NCBI GenBank assembly: GCA_009760885.1 | Contig: CM019701.1 | Location: 39,673,515 to 39,737,514, forward strand | Direction of reading: 5' to 3' | DNA length: 64,000 bases | Source: Achatina immaculata | Lineage: Eukaryota > Mollusca > Gastropoda > Stylommatophora > Achatinidae | In this document: piece after piece, positions 11,128-22,527 of the stretch | How positions within the stretch are numbered: the first letter of the stretch is position 1 | Layout of the letters: every line of letters starts with the position of its first letter | Made by a program: the position numbers and the translations under genes | Notes under the pieces: model-generated | What the model saw: only the letters and a program-made list of their open reading frames with translations | What the model was told of the DNA's origin: nothing | Database searches by the model: none

Positions 11128-11317
11128 TGTAGGGAATACATAAGCTTATTGTTACTGGAGTTAAATGGCAACACTAAGAGTAAGAATAATGAGTCAGTTA
11201 CCGGTCAGTTTTTTCAGAGTTGCGCACCGCTAAAAACTGACCGGTAACAGACCCATTATTCCTACTCTTAGGGTTGCCAACCAACCCCAGTAACTATGAG
11301 CTTATCTATTCCCTACA
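11128..11317. repeat. 190-bp foldback (hairpin) element
   Basis: Two arms, 11128-11213 and 11232-11317, are inverted complements with roughly 85-90% identity over about 85 bases, separated by an 18-base loop. Ends are TGTAGGG and CCCTACA. No ORF. It may be a miniature inverted-repeat element or a foldback unit; an RNA from it would form one long hairpin. No clear target duplication is visible. Confidence 0.8.
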
Positions 11318-11394
11318 CAAGATCTAGCAACACTGAAAACACAACGGTACAGTCATATCATAGGCAGATGAAGGCTCACACGATTTTGACTCCT

Positions 11395-11420
11395 TCGGCT
11401 AATAATAATAATAATAATAG
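11395..11420 (+). repeat. (TAA)n microsatellite
   Basis: Run of AAT/TAA units. The rest of 11320-11925 is AT-rich with no feature seen. Confidence 0.7.
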
Positions 11421-11924
11421 TTGTAATAACCAAATCAATTTTGAAAATCTTTTCTTTAATTTCTGATTAATTTTGTCACATTTTCTTGTGGCTTACTTTC
11501 CTCATATCCTCCCCGCAATTTTACAACTTTAATAACGGTTCGAATCTTTCTTTTAAGCTGTTTTTTACTAATTTTTTGCTATATTTCCTGTTTTCTTTTC
11601 CAAATCATTTTAATTAAATCATATTTTCTGAATCATAACATGCTTCACTCATTTTTGGTGTTTTCTTTTCCTCAATTTCTAATAGAAAGTTAGCTGCATG
11701 TGAAGACAAGGATTGTACGAAAAGTAAAAGAAATCTGTGTGATATGTACACAGGGATTTAATGATCCAATAATAAAATGTGCCTTATTTCTCTTATTAGA
11801 TTGTCAGTAACCAAATGGAAAGAAATAAACAAGCATAATTTTCTTTCTTTCTGCTGAGTAGAAAAGCACTGCAAATAAACAGAAGCAACACACCCACACA
11901 CGCCCGCATTCACACACACAGATA

Positions 11925-12130
11925 CAGAAAATTAGAGCAGAAGTAGAAAAGAAAACTAGAGCACAAGTAGAATAGAAAACTAGAATAGAAATTTGGAGCA
12001 GAACCTATGTAGTGTAGAAAACTAGAACACAATTAGAAATAGGAGATTAGAACAGATGTAGAAAATAAAACTAGAAAAGATCTTGCACAGAAACCTAGAA
12101 CAGAAGTAGTATAGAGAACTGGAGCACAAG
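11925..12130 (+). repeat. Degenerate tandem repeat, CTAGA-rich
   Basis: Imperfect repetition of a unit of about 25-30 bases built from GAAAACTAGA, GCACAAGTAGA and ATAGAAAACTAGA. Units vary in length and sequence, so the array is old. Confidence 0.6.
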
Positions 12131-12132
12131 TA

Positions 12133-12273
12133 CAGTGCGTTCGGAAAAAAAAAATTATGCACTAACCCAGTATCCATTCCGGTATCGTAGTGATATCTTA
12201 ATGGCATTAAGATATCACTGCGATACTAGAATCGATACTGGGTTAGTGCACAGTTACTTATGGAACACCCTGT
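12133..12273. mobile_element. 141-bp palindromic MITE, TA target site
   Basis: Almost the whole element is a palindrome centred near 12204 (arms contain GCACTAACCCAGTAT and its complement). Ends are CAGTGCGTTCGG and CGAACACCCTG-like (right end GGAACACCCTG), flanked by TA on both sides. TA flanks and CAG-type termini fit a non-autonomous Tc1/mariner-superfamily MITE. No coding capacity. Confidence 0.7.
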
Positions 12274-12279
12274 AGAATT

Positions 12280-12772
12280 AAACAAAAAGCTAGAACAGTC
12301 TATGAAACAATAGTTTAAAGCCATGAATGATATTCGTAACCAAATATAAGGACTGAGGATTATATTTATACATCAAATTTCATGACTTTTATTCAATACA
12401 GTTATAAACATTTCTTCCAGCACAAGGACGTCATTTGTCCTTCATGGCACCATAGAAACGTTGCGAACCAGTTTTCCTGCATGAAAGCGAGTACGTCTAC
12501 TATCAAGATTTGCCACAGTGTAAATATGATCGGCAGAAATGACTGACTACATAGTAAAGACAAACCAAAGATATCCGATCAGCCGCACATCTCAATAGCT
12601 TACAGGGGTAATATGCCAGATAATTTGTACACAGAGGCTATCGAAACAAATGTATGTTTTCGGTGCTGTTGATCTCAGCATAACAGCCAATAATATTGCA
12701 TGAGATAGCTGGAGAATGATAGTGGTGAGCATATTCTATACACATGCCGGCTTGTGATGGAGCTTGTTAAAA
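12280..12772 (+). other. 5' flank of GPCR-2
   Basis: About 490 bp of unique AT-rich sequence upstream of GPCR-2. No obvious TATA box or splice acceptor matches those upstream of GPCR-3 and GPCR-4, so this receptor's promoter region has diverged. Confidence 0.4.
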
Positions 12773-14314
12773 ATGGCGAATATAACAGAGAAGACCTACC
12801 TCGATTTTCCTCCTGCAGGCATAACAAACAATCTTCATCTTCTCGTAGCCATCTGTGTCTCCATGTCGGTTCTCTCCGGATTCGTTGTCTTTACAAACAG
12901 CGCAGTCTTCGTATCTGTTATACATTCCCACCGCACGGGAGCGCATTCTATAAATAAATGCAACATCGCCACGATACTGCTGCTCTCTATGGTTGTTTCC
13001 GACATTCTGATTGGTGTGGTCCCAATGCCTATCTCTATCTACGAAGCTGTCAACAATGGGCGGTGGTATCTGGGACAAAATCTTTGTATTGTCAGGTTTA
13101 CCATCGACGAGTTTTTATGTTCCGTGTCTATATGTCACGTGATTTTAGTAGGTGTGGACAGATGCGTGGCCGTGTGCAAGCCAATCATGTACCGGAACCT
13201 GAGAGTGAAAGCAGCCTACGCCATGGTCAGCGCCTGCTGGTTTATCCCTGCACTTTTTGTCCTGAGTATGATATTTGTCCTTGATGATGACAACAAGGAC
13301 TGGAGTTCTAATCGAAGTTCCTGCAGGATGAACTTCCACTGGTCTTATAGGATTGCAAATTTATTTCCTTTTGTCATCATTTTCGTCGTCTATGTCGTCA
13401 TTTTTCGAGAGATCCGACGATTAAATAAAAAGAAAACGAGTTTACACAGGAAGCATTTCACACAGCCTGAAGGTACATCAGTAGGAAAGATTATTTCTCA
13501 CGCGTTTACAGATTCAGTAACTTGTGTTGATCCCACGACATCCAACAGCAAGTCTCATCTAAATGCGGGAACCGAAATGCCATCTACAGTAATTCTCTCA
13601 TGCCCTGTCATTGTCCAGCAAAACGGTGGATCTAGTTTCTTATCAACTGGCTCAGAATGTTTTCTGGAGGCAGATTTGTCAGATACAGAATCATTGTGTA
13701 CTGAATCAGCCCAGCTACAATTATCGTTCCATGAAGAAAACATCAGAGAGGATGAATGTTCACCTGTAGCAGGTGAGAGTAGCATATCAATACCCGTAAC
13801 TTTAAAAACAGAACTTGAATCCATAAACAAGTCACGTGATAAAGACATTTTCTCTGACAGTGACAAAGCCGTCAGTCAAATCTTCACTGTCGCAGAAGAC
13901 TGCCACGCCGCTGTAGGGAGCTTTCTTGGTGTCCCTGTGTGTACTTCCACACTGTCTGATGTTAGGTTAACCTCGTCTGATCGTCCTAACTCCAGAAGTG
14001 TAAAGAGAATTAGGTTAACCTCAGTAATAAAGGCTAAATTTAGAGGCTTTTCCAGAGTATCACATCATCGTGGTTCGGTAAAGGCTGTTCGCACTATATG
14101 TGGGATACTTCTGGCCTTCACTATTTGCTGGCTACCTTACATTATCGTCATAAATCTATCCAGCTGCGCTATCACGACGATTCCCTACTGGATTCATTTT
14201 CTGACCAACTGGCTGGGTTACTGCAACTCAGCTCTCAATCCTGTCATATACTGCTGTCAGAAATCCATGAGACAGTCCGTCAGGTATTTGATATGCCCTT
14301 CACGAATGACATAA
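12773..14314 (+). CDS. GPCR-2: intact amine-type class A GPCR (513 aa)
   Basis: Complete single-exon receptor. I chose ATG 12773 (MANITEK) because GPCR-3 and GPCR-4 start MANVT; the TTG nine bases upstream is not a plausible start. N-I-T near the N-terminus is a possible N-glycosylation site. TM1 about 21-50 (N42), TM2 66-90 (D77, the sodium-site Asp), TM3 104-132 with C105 (disulfide to ECL2 C184), D112 at the amine-binding 3.32 position and DRC 129-131 in place of DRY. TM4 holds W156 and TM5 P199. The third loop is about 220 residues. TM6 has CWLP (W453) and TM7 WLGY (W480, Y483) with NPVIY (489-493). D3.32 plus W7.40/Y7.43 argues for a biogenic-amine or trace-amine-like ligand; the exact ligand is unknown. 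It is the only receptor in the window that is demonstrably whole. Confidence 0.92.
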   Translation: MANITEKTYLDFPPAGITNNLHLLVAICVSMSVLSGFVVFTNSAVFVSVIHSHRTGAHSINKCNIATILLLSMVVSDILIGVVPMPISIYEAVNNGRWYLGQNLCIVRFTIDEFLCSVSICHVILVGVDRCVAVCKPIMYRNLRVKAAYAMVSACWFIPALFVLSMIFVLDDDNKDWSSNRSSCRMNFHWSYRIANLFPFVIIFVVYVVIFREIRRLNKKKTSLHRKHFTQPEGTSVGKIISHAFTDSVTCVDPTTSNSKSHLNAGTEMPSTVILSCPVIVQQNGGSSFLSTGSECFLEADLSDTESLCTESAQLQLSFHEENIREDECSPVAGESSISIPVTLKTELESINKSRDKDIFSDSDKAVSQIFTVAEDCHAAVGSFLGVPVCTSTLSDVRLTSSDRPNSRSVKRIRLTSVIKAKFRGFSRVSHHRGSVKAVRTICGILLAFTICWLPYIIVINLSSCAITTIPYWIHFLTNWLGYCNSALNPVIYCCQKSMRQSVRYLICPSRMT

Positions 14315-14429
14315 CGTCCTCGCATGACAGACTAATAGTGGAGGTGAATACTTTAGAAAATAAGTACCCAGAAGAGGATGGTTATGACTAACTGACAGGG
14401 GCTTGAAGTGTAACTGCCTTCACGTGTCT

Positions 14430-14635
14430 ATACTACCACCACATTCGAGGTAGGTATGCCAGCACCTGTACTCGTTTCCTTTGATTTGCTAAGGAAACCC
14501 AGATCCCACGTTTTTGGTTGCAGGGTTGACCTTGGTGCCGGTCAGCCGGAAAAAAAGACCATTTCTCCGGAGTACAAAATTCTGACTGGCAGGACGGTGT
14601 ACTGACCACTACAGCACAGCAGCTCATTTGAGATT
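14430..14635 (-). mobile_element. Degraded tRNA-derived SINE-like sequence
   Basis: Read on the minus strand, a TGCTGTAGTGGTCAGTACAC stretch resembles a tRNA A box region (TRGYNNAGTGGT). A clear B box is missing. Family unknown and the call is tentative. Confidence 0.35.
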
Positions 14636-14879
14636 TAAATTATTACAAATTGTACTTATCATTATACTTTTTTCTTATAGAATCTCTCTGGCTCAATCCC
14701 CAGCATTTCTTCTTCAAATCTATACACAAAATCTCATGTTACTCATATTCCATCTGTTGCAAAAAGTATAAGCACTATCGTGCTGCAGGGGGATCTAGCT
14801 AGAAGATATACTGTTAGTCCTAGTATTTCCATTGACCTGTTTGCACACTAGAGAGTGAAGCTGTCATCGTCAAACCCGC

Positions 14880-14995
14880 CTGTCTTTACTTCCATAGCAC
14901 ACGATATGGGTCAGGTATCCTTCTCTACAAGTGGGTGATTAGGTCTGCTTTGCTTGGGTTCGAACCACCGACCTATCGTATGTAAATTGAATTAC
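14880..14995 (-). mobile_element. tRNA-like B-box remnant
   Basis: The minus strand contains GTCGGTGGTTCGAACCCAAG, a perfect B box (GGTTCGAACCC), with no A box before it. Probably a truncated SINE. The rest of 14640-15290 is unique sequence ending in (TA)/(CA) runs. Confidence 0.4.
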
Positions 14996-15294
14996 ATGCA
15001 TTAACACCAAATAAATAATAATGAATTATTCACACATATGAACAATGAACTTCGGGCATACGTTTCTCTTCAATGTGTTGCTTACCAGAAAGGAAAACAA
15101 TCATTTTCAAAAAGAATTTGCCTTGTTTTATCAAGCATTGCTTTGTTTTGTTACTTAGCTTGTTGTGTTTCTGTGCTTTGTGTACTTGTTTAAGAAATAC
15201 ACATACATCACAAACACACACTTATATGTGTACATTAGGATAAAGACTGTATATTAAATATATATCTATACATACACACACGCATATATATATA

Positions 15295-16120
15295 TAATTT
15301 CCGGTTATAAAATACCAGAGATTAGATATGCTGATGACACAGTATTACTGTCCACAACACAAAAAAAGAACGGAAAAACTAATTATATCAGTCCATGAGA
15401 ACAGCGAAGAGCAAAAACTCTATCTTAATGCGAGGAAAACTAAACTGATGACAACTGATAAAACAAACAAGGCAGCTGAGATATGTATCAAAAAAGGAAA
15501 CATTAGTTGAGATTATTTTCAAGACATTCAAATCTTGGATCATTACTAACTAATAATGGAGATACAATGAAAGAAATTAAAAGGAGGACATCTATCGCCC
15601 TTCAGAAAGTAAAAGAACTAAAGAATCTGTGGAGAGGAAAAGACAGAATTACAAAAATAAGATTTTTAAGGGCAGGCATATTTCCCATCGCAACATATGC
15701 CTGTTAGACCTGGACACTTAACAAAACAGCTGAGAAACGCATAAATGCCTTTGAATGTAAATGCTACAGAAGAGTTCTTCAAATATCATGGACAAAAAAA
15801 ACAACAAATTTATCCATACTACAGGAACTTAATATTGAAGAAGGCTGGCTAGTAAATAGGATTAAAGAGAGAAAACTTAAATATTTGGACACATTAAACG
15901 TCATGATAATCTGGAGAAGACCGTCTAGGAAGGGTATATAAGGGGAAAATAAAGAGAGGAAAACCAAAGCGATGATGGCTGCAAGACATAGTTGATAATC
16001 AGTAAATGGGTGCATCAAAAGCAGGTCATCTTTCTCACAACCGAGACACCTGCAGGAATGCTGTTAGGGAGCCAAAGTTCCGCAAGGGACATACAAATGA
16101 AAGAATGAAAAATATATATA
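15295..16120 (+). mobile_element. LINE-E, RT palm to 3' end
   Basis: Begins at the RT active site (IRYADDTVLLST) and continues through LYLNARKTKLM, RRTSIALQKVKEL and IRFLRAGIFPI to a degraded C-terminus. Several stops and small deletions interrupt it. The 3' end (TTCCGCAAGGGACATACAAA) matches 60760-60825. Other pieces: 31900-32165, 41595-42205, 44166-44315, 48664-49995 and 60596-60825. Confidence 0.82.
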
Positions 16121-16289
16121 TATAAGCGTCTTCAAAAGGAAATGCATTTTTCCAGTCTGTTAAATATTGATCTGACATTAGTATAAATTTAAGTTACGGG
16201 CATATTTCTATCTAAAATCTATGAATTATATTTAAAAAAACATTTACCCATCTGGTAGAAATGCGCCATTGACTTGAAACTATAGACAG

Positions 16290-16794
16290 GAACATCTTCT
16301 TCTTCTTCTTCTTCATTCCGAGCCATTAAGGCTCAATTCTGCAGATAAAGATCACCTCCATTCCTCTCTATTCCTAATCTTCTCTCCTCAGATGGCGACA
16401 TCAGTTTCTTTTATATCCTCTTCTGTGTTGTCTTCCCATCTCTGTCTTGGTCTACCCCTTGGTCTTGTTTCCCTCATCTCTTGTACATACATCATTTTCG
16501 TTTGTCTGTTCTCTTCCATTCTTTCTACATGCCCCAGCCAGCGTAATCTGTTCAGTTTCACGACATTTATAAATCGGTGGGTTTTAAATAAGCTGTTCAC
16601 TTCAGTGTTCTTTCTAGCTCTCCATTCTCCACTGTTGGTGTCCTTTATTGGCACAAAGATTCTTCTTAGGATCATCTTTTCTTTTGTGTACTCCACGTTT
16701 CTGATCCATACAGGTAGGCTGGTCTTATTATAGTTTTGTAGATTGTTATCTTGGTATTTTGAGACAGGCTTTTAACCGGTGTTGCAACTCGAAG
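16290..16794 (-). mobile_element. LINE-C, 3'-terminal fragment
   Basis: Minus-strand translation at 16696-16388 reads ILRRIFVPIKD, then LNRLRWLGHVERMEENRQTK and RPRGRPRQRWEDN, the C-terminal motifs of LINE-C. The 3' tail is (GAA)n, seen as (TTC)n at 16287-16312. 5'-truncated. Confidence 0.82.
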
Positions 16795-16932
16795 TATATT
16801 ATTACCTAACACACAATAATAATTAGTGTATAAGTATATAACTATACACGAAGCACTGCAGTAAAGCTGTGATACTAGAATGTATAAAATAGGAAAAAGT
16901 AAGAGCAGCTTTATTACTTAACCATTACAAAG

Positions 16933-16966
16933 TTGTGACGTGTCAGCGTGAGCCTTAATCATACAA
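16933..16966 (-). ncRNA. Hammerhead-ribozyme-like motif in PLE terminal repeat, copy 1
   Basis: On the minus strand, stem I TTGT pairs with ACAA, enclosing a TGATTA core. The stem II segment is GGC-TCAC-GCT. The second core is GACACGTC, with GAAA mutated to GACA. Hammerheads are known in PLE terminal repeats. This copy departs from the catalytic core and should be inactive. Confidence 0.4.
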
Positions 16967-18603
16967 AAACATGCAGGACGAAGAAATAGAGAGAGGAGAT
17001 AAAGTATAGATTAACATGAATACTATTTAAAAAAAGTTTTTTTTAAAGAGTACGTAGCTGTAAACTGTAAGCTGTGACTTGTCCGGCGGTGTGTGTCAGG
17101 AATGGATTTAGTAGAACGTGGAGACTGTTTAAATAGAGACCTGTGATATATGGTCGGTGGGGTGTAACTGGGGGGTGGTGGATCGGGAACCGGGGAGTGG
17201 AGAGAGAGTGATACAATACTGACCTAGCTAGGAGAAGTTGAAACAGATGATTGGGGAAGAGGGTTGCAGATTGATGCTGTGAGGAAGTTTGAAAAGTAAA
17301 AGGGGTGGACTTAGTGGAGAAGTACTATAATGATTGAAGAAAATGTTAAGTCTAGCTAAACAGCGAGTTTAACCCATGTGGATCCAGTGTCCCATAATTT
17401 TGAATGCAGCGGTTCTCAAGCGCTAAGCGGCTTGTGTCATGTGCGTGACATTGTTTAATGGCTGTTACTAGAAAATCAGATTTGCGTCTGTGGTTGGGGC
17501 AATTGAAATGATTTGGGACTGGTTTCGAAGCATGCTGGGCGATGTCGTATAGATGTTTTTGCATGCGGTCCCCTAATCTGAGGCCAGTCTCACCAATATA
17601 TGTTATCCTGCATCTTTTTGCAAACGATGACATATATCACATTACAGGACTCGCATGTGAAACCCTCATGAAGAGCGAGGATAGTTTTGTGAAAGGTGAT
17701 TGTTTTCGTTTCCCAGACTACCGGGCAGGTAACGCAGCGGGGGCGGTTACATTTTCTGGTACTAACATATGTAAGGCTCTGCTTCAAGTGGCTGTGGACG
17801 AGGATGTCCTTAAGGTTTGGCTCACGTTTGTATGCCAGTAGGGGTGGATCAGAGAAAATGTCGCGACTGTCGAGTCGAGTTGGATTATCGGCAGATGACG
17901 ATAAAAAATGTTCTTAACCATCTGACCGTGCGGGTGGAAAGGCAGTACTAACTTAACTCTGTCAGATGGAGTAACAGGCTTTTTCTTGAATACTTCTTCG
18001 TGGCTCACTAGTTGGATACGGTTGAAGGCTTCACGAAGGACATTTTCTGTGTAGTGGCGATGACGGAAAAATTCTAATAACTTGTTGGACTGATCTATAA
18101 AGTCCAAATTATCCTGACATATGCGGCGAAGACGGAGGAGTTCGGAGTATGGGATGGAGTTCTTACAGGCTTCAGGATGGGAGGAGGTGTAAAGCAAATA
18201 GGTGTGGCTGTCGATGGGCTTGTAAAATACAGAGTTGACGTACCTGTTTGTGCCAATAGAAATTTAAGTTAACAGATTTGTCAGAAATTTCATAAGTGAA
18301 TTTTATGTTGTTATTGAGTGGGTTGGCGAATTTAATAAATGTTTTTTAGGTCTTTCTGTGGCATACTTGTAATTCCAATGCCATCATGGATGTACCTTTT
18401 ATAGAATTCTGGAAATCTGCCATTGTAGGTTTCCCATAATTTGACTTCCAGAAAGCCCATAAATAGACATGCCGTTCTACTAAATCCATTTCTGACACAC
18501 AACGCCGGACAAGTCACACCTTACAATTTACATTTTAAAAAAAATAGTATTCATGTGAATCTATACTTTATCTCCTCTCTCTATTTCTTCATCCTGTATG
18601 TTT

Positions 18604-18637
18604 TTGTATGATTAAGGCTCACACTGAAACGTCACAA
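18604..18637 (+). ncRNA. Hammerhead-like motif, copy 2 (inverted terminal repeat)
   Basis: Same layout on the + strand: TTGT/ACAA stem I, TGATTA, GGC-TCAC-ACT in place of stem II, then GAAACGTC. Stem II is weakened here. Confidence 0.35.
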
Positions 18638-18699
18638 CTTTGTAATGCTTAAGTAATAAAGCTGCTCCTACATTTTCCTATTTTATATATTATTACCTA

Positions 18700-19539
18700 T
18701 CTGTTTTCTGCTTTTAATTTCCTCGCTCAGTATGTTGCTTCTGTTGAAGGTTGCGCCTGGACACTTGTTTTCTTCTATTTTCCTAGACATGAACATAGCT
18801 GTTGAAATTGCTAACTTTCAAATGATACTTAGCCGGATTAATTTTTGTCTAATTCTTAAACTACCGACACTGTTTAATCGTTTTAAAATGTTTTTAAAAA
18901 TTAAAATAACTAAGTCAGGATGATGTTTGCTGTAAATGGCATTTAATAAAGTTATAACTCCAAAAAGCACTAAAAAGAGATATTGTGTTCTGCTCAGCCA
19001 AAGAATTGGGGGGGGGGGGGTAATGTTTGATAACAAAAAATATTCATGTGATATGTGTTGTTTAGCAGGCTAACAGTTAAATTAGACACCAGGGCCAGCC
19101 TTTTTTTTTTTTGCATGAAAATGAGCTAATGACCGGAAAGTCATAAAATGATGAAGTTTATCGGAGTTATATTGATGAACTCATTAAGCAAAAGCGCCAC
19201 ATTTCTTAGAAATAACTTACAGACAAATGTGGCATTTCATATAATCAAGGGCAGAACTGTAATTTGAGCTTTAGTTTATAGAAAAGTGTGCTAGCAATGA
19301 AAGTGTAGATTGCTCATGGGGGGGGGGGAGATGAATAAGAAGACGGGTCATGCCAAAAGCAGTGAGTATGAAAAGAAAAAACTAAAAAGGGGGGGGGGGT
19401 GTAATAAGAGATCCGGCACAAAAGAAGGAACTAATACTGCAGCATTATTGGTCAAGACCGTGTTTGGAGCTCCCTTGTATGCTAGAATTGTGGTGCATTC
19501 AGTGTTTATATATCGTGGTTCTTGTGTTATTCCCATATG
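18700..19539. other. Intergenic sequence with poly-G runs
   Basis: No gene or repeat family recognised. Contains three runs of nine or more G (about 19008-19020, 19319-19329 and 19389-19399) and a T run near 19100. Confidence 0.5.
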
Positions 19540-19915
19540 CGGTTTTTTTTGTGTGAGCTCAAAACAAAGTGACTGGTGATGAGAGTGTGTATACATAGGT
19601 AATAATGACACAGATGAGTGGACAAACTTGAGAGACGAACAAGAATAAGCTCTTTGGCAGCAAGGCAGGGTGAGGCTATCTTACAGCTAAACTTCTCGGG
19701 GGAGATAACGATGAAGGATGACACAGTCTGAATTTAAGCTTCGTTTTCTTCCTCGCCGTGTTGATGTGTCCAAAGAAACTGAATTTCTTCACAGATAAAT
19801 CAACCACGGATAATCAAACATTTCTTCACAAATAAATCAACCACAGATAATCAAACATTTCTTCACAAATAAATCAACCACAGATAATCAAACATCATCT
19901 ACAGGGATTGCAAAT

Positions 19916-22527
19916 CATCATCATCATCATCAGGTGCCGTGCCGACTGGCGTTGGCTATTATGCTTCTCCAGAGTACCCGATCCCTCATGCAGACCATCA
20001 GCTCAGTAGGTGATCTCCTCTCACACCATCCCGTCAGAGTGTCCAGTATCATTTCTCTTGGTCTTGTTCTTGATCTTCTTCCTTCTATTTTTCCTGTTGT
20101 TATAATATTTTCAATGCCCCCTCTTCTCATTGCATGTCCTATGAAAGTACATTGTCTCTCTCTTATCTTTTTGACAAGGTTTTTTTTGTCTCTCCAGCTC
20201 TTCTCATGCATTCTTCATTAGTTATTTTTGCTGTCCAGGGTATTCGCAACATTCTTCTAATAAACCACATTTCTGCTGCTTCCAATGATTTTTGTGCAGA
20301 CATACCTATTGTCCATGATTCACTTCCATATAACAAGATAGGTTCAATATAGCATTTTAGGACTCGTTTTCTAACATTCATTGATAATGATATGTTAGCT
20401 AATATGTTTCTCATTCTCTGAAATGCAGTCTTTGCTTGGCCTATTCTGTTCCTAATTTCTGTTCTGCATTTCCCATCTGAAGTTATTACTGCTCCAAGGT
20501 ATTTGAATTTCTGCACCTGCTTTAGAATAGTTCCGTTTAATTTTATACTGCATGCTGGTGGATTCTGTTTCTTAGATATAACCATAATCTCTGTCTTTTT
20601 GATGTTCAAAGTAAGGCCTTTCTGTTCACTTTCTTTGGCCACTTTATCCAAGAGATTTTGCAGGTCTTGCTGGTTCTCAGCTATCAGTACTGTGTCGTCA
20701 GCATACCGAAGGTTGTTAATATTGTATCCTCCAATTTTTATGCCTGGTTCTGTGATGATTGTTCTTAGAATATTCTCGCTGTACAGAGAAAAAAGGTCTG
20801 GAGATAGTACACATCGTTGTTGCACCTCTTGCTTTATAGGTTGATATTTTCCAATTCTATTTTCAACTCGAATTGCTGCTTCTTGCTGCCAGTATAGATG
20901 TTTTACAATCCTCAGGTCTTTGCAGTCTATATTGATGTCTTCAAGCATTTTAATAATTTCATTATGTTTCACCTTGTCAAATGCCTTGGTGTAATCAATG
21001 AAGCATAAGTAGAGATTTTTCTGTACTTCTAAATCTCTTTCTGTTAGTGTTCGTAAAGCATAAATGGCACTGTGTGTTCCCTTTCCTTCAACAAATCCAC
21101 ATTGTTCATCTGCTATTTCCATTTTTATCTTTTTCCTTGTTCTTCTCCTAATTATTCTCAGAAGTAGCTTCGTTATGTGACATGAGAGGCAGATAGTCCG
21201 GCGGTCATCACATTCCTTTGCACCTGGTTTCTTTGGTAGTGTTATAAACGTGGATTTAATCAGGTCACTGGGAATATAACTACTGTTGTAAATTTCATTC
21301 AGTAACTTGGTTATTATTTTTATTCCTGTCTCCTGTAGTGCCTCTATTTCTTCTATTGTTATATTATCAGGCCCAGTCGCTTTTCCTTTCTTCATGTGTT
21401 TGATGGCATCTATGATTTTATCTTCAAGTATTGGTGGTCCATCACAGTTTTCAGTATTTGGTGTTAATTCTGGTCTTTCTCCTCCATATTGCTCACCGAT
21501 ATACTCTGTCCACCTGTATATTTTATTTTCCTGCCTGTGAGTTCATTAATTCGTTTGTGCATGTTTTTGCTGTCTTTATTATGAGAGTCCTCTATCTGTC
21601 TACACTGTTCATTTAACCACACTTCTTTTGCTTCTCTGCATTTGCGTCTTATTTCTTTATTTATCTTGTTATATTTTTCCTCGTTATTTTTACTCCTCCT
21701 CCTCTTGTCCATCTGTCCTAAGATGTCGTCTGTCATTCATTTATTTTTAGGGGCTTCTTTTTTTGGTGGTATTATCATCTCCTTAACAGTTTGGTGGATA
21801 GAATCTCTTAATATTTTCCATTGTTCATCTATACTATTTATCTTTGCTATTGCATTGTATCTATTTGTTATAATAACTTTGTATTGTTCTCGCAGTTCTT
21901 GGTCATTTTTAAGAAGTTCTGTATTCAGTTTGATGTTTCGCACTTTTCTGCCTGCTTTCTTTAGCTTTATTCTAATTTTTCAGAGTGGATCATGGTCACT
22001 ATTGCAGTCAGCTCCTGGCATGGTTTTTGTTGTTAGTAATGCGTTGCGGAATCGTTTGTTGATTAAAACGTAGTCTATCTGGTTAAAAGTCTTTTTGTCT
22101 GTGCTGCACCATGTTAACAGTCTTCGAGGATGTTGTTTAAACCAGGTTTTTCCTACAACCATGCTGTGTATTCTTGCCCATTCAATTAATTTATAACCTC
22201 TGTCATTCCTCTCCCCCAGTCCATAGTCACCAACGATGTTTGAAGTTCTTCCTTTACCAACCTTGGCATTAAAATCTCCCATGACTATGGTAACTTCATG
22301 TGACTTTGTGTGTTTTAGTCCTGTCTCTATGTCATTATAAAATATATGTACATCTTCTTCAGAACTTTCAGTTGTTGGAGCGTAAACTTGTATAATATTT
22401 ATGTTTATTGGTTGTCCCTTCAGTTGGGCTAGCAGGACTCGGTCTGAGATGTTCAAATATCATGCAATTGTCCTTGCCGTTTGTTCGTCAAATATTATTC
22501 CTACTCCTCGTTCATGTTTCTCATTTC
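19916..22527 (-). mobile_element. LINE-D, 2.6 kb, 5'-truncated, with TSD CAAAT
   Basis: Minus strand. Endonuclease C-terminal half at 22456-21980 (VMGDFNAKVGKG, NQIDYVLINKRF, NSDHDPL). An RT frame of 410 residues follows at 21395-20163 (CGFVEGKGTHSAIYALR, FIDYTKAFDKVKH, YADDTVLIAE, FKYLGAVITSDG, LLYGSESWTI). The C-terminus (FIGHAMRRGG) is in a shifted frame down to 19930. Several frame breaks lie between endonuclease and RT. The 3' tail is (GAT)n. CAAAT lies at 19911-19915 and 22528-22532. The empty site is preserved in unit X' near 40095-40108. Confidence 0.88.

Larger units (their letters stand above)
16808..18685 (-). mobile_element. Penelope-like element with 13-bp TSD
   Basis: Minus strand. 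The RT C-terminal part (CLFMGFLEVKLWE) at 18517-18332 is followed by the PLE linker motif SHPEACKNSIPYSELLRLRR at 18197-17784. A GIY-YIG endonuclease follows (YVIVCKKM, TYIGETGLRLGDRMQKH, KPVPNHF), ending near 17352. TATATTATTACCT flanks both ends (16795-16807 and 18686-18698). About 210-240 bp at the left end (16877-17118) is repeated inverted at the right end (18478-18685), the pseudo-LTR arrangement typical of truncated PLE copies. The N-terminal RT is missing and the reading frame is broken, so it is inactive. Confidence 0.87.

Noticed and set aside
12764..12772. Start of GPCR-2 at TTG 12764
   Set aside because: ATG 12773 gives MANIT, matching the MANVT start of GPCR-3 and GPCR-4.
20163..21395. 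Host gene encoding a 410-residue protein
   Set aside because: It is the RT domain of LINE-D (YADD box, TSD, tail).
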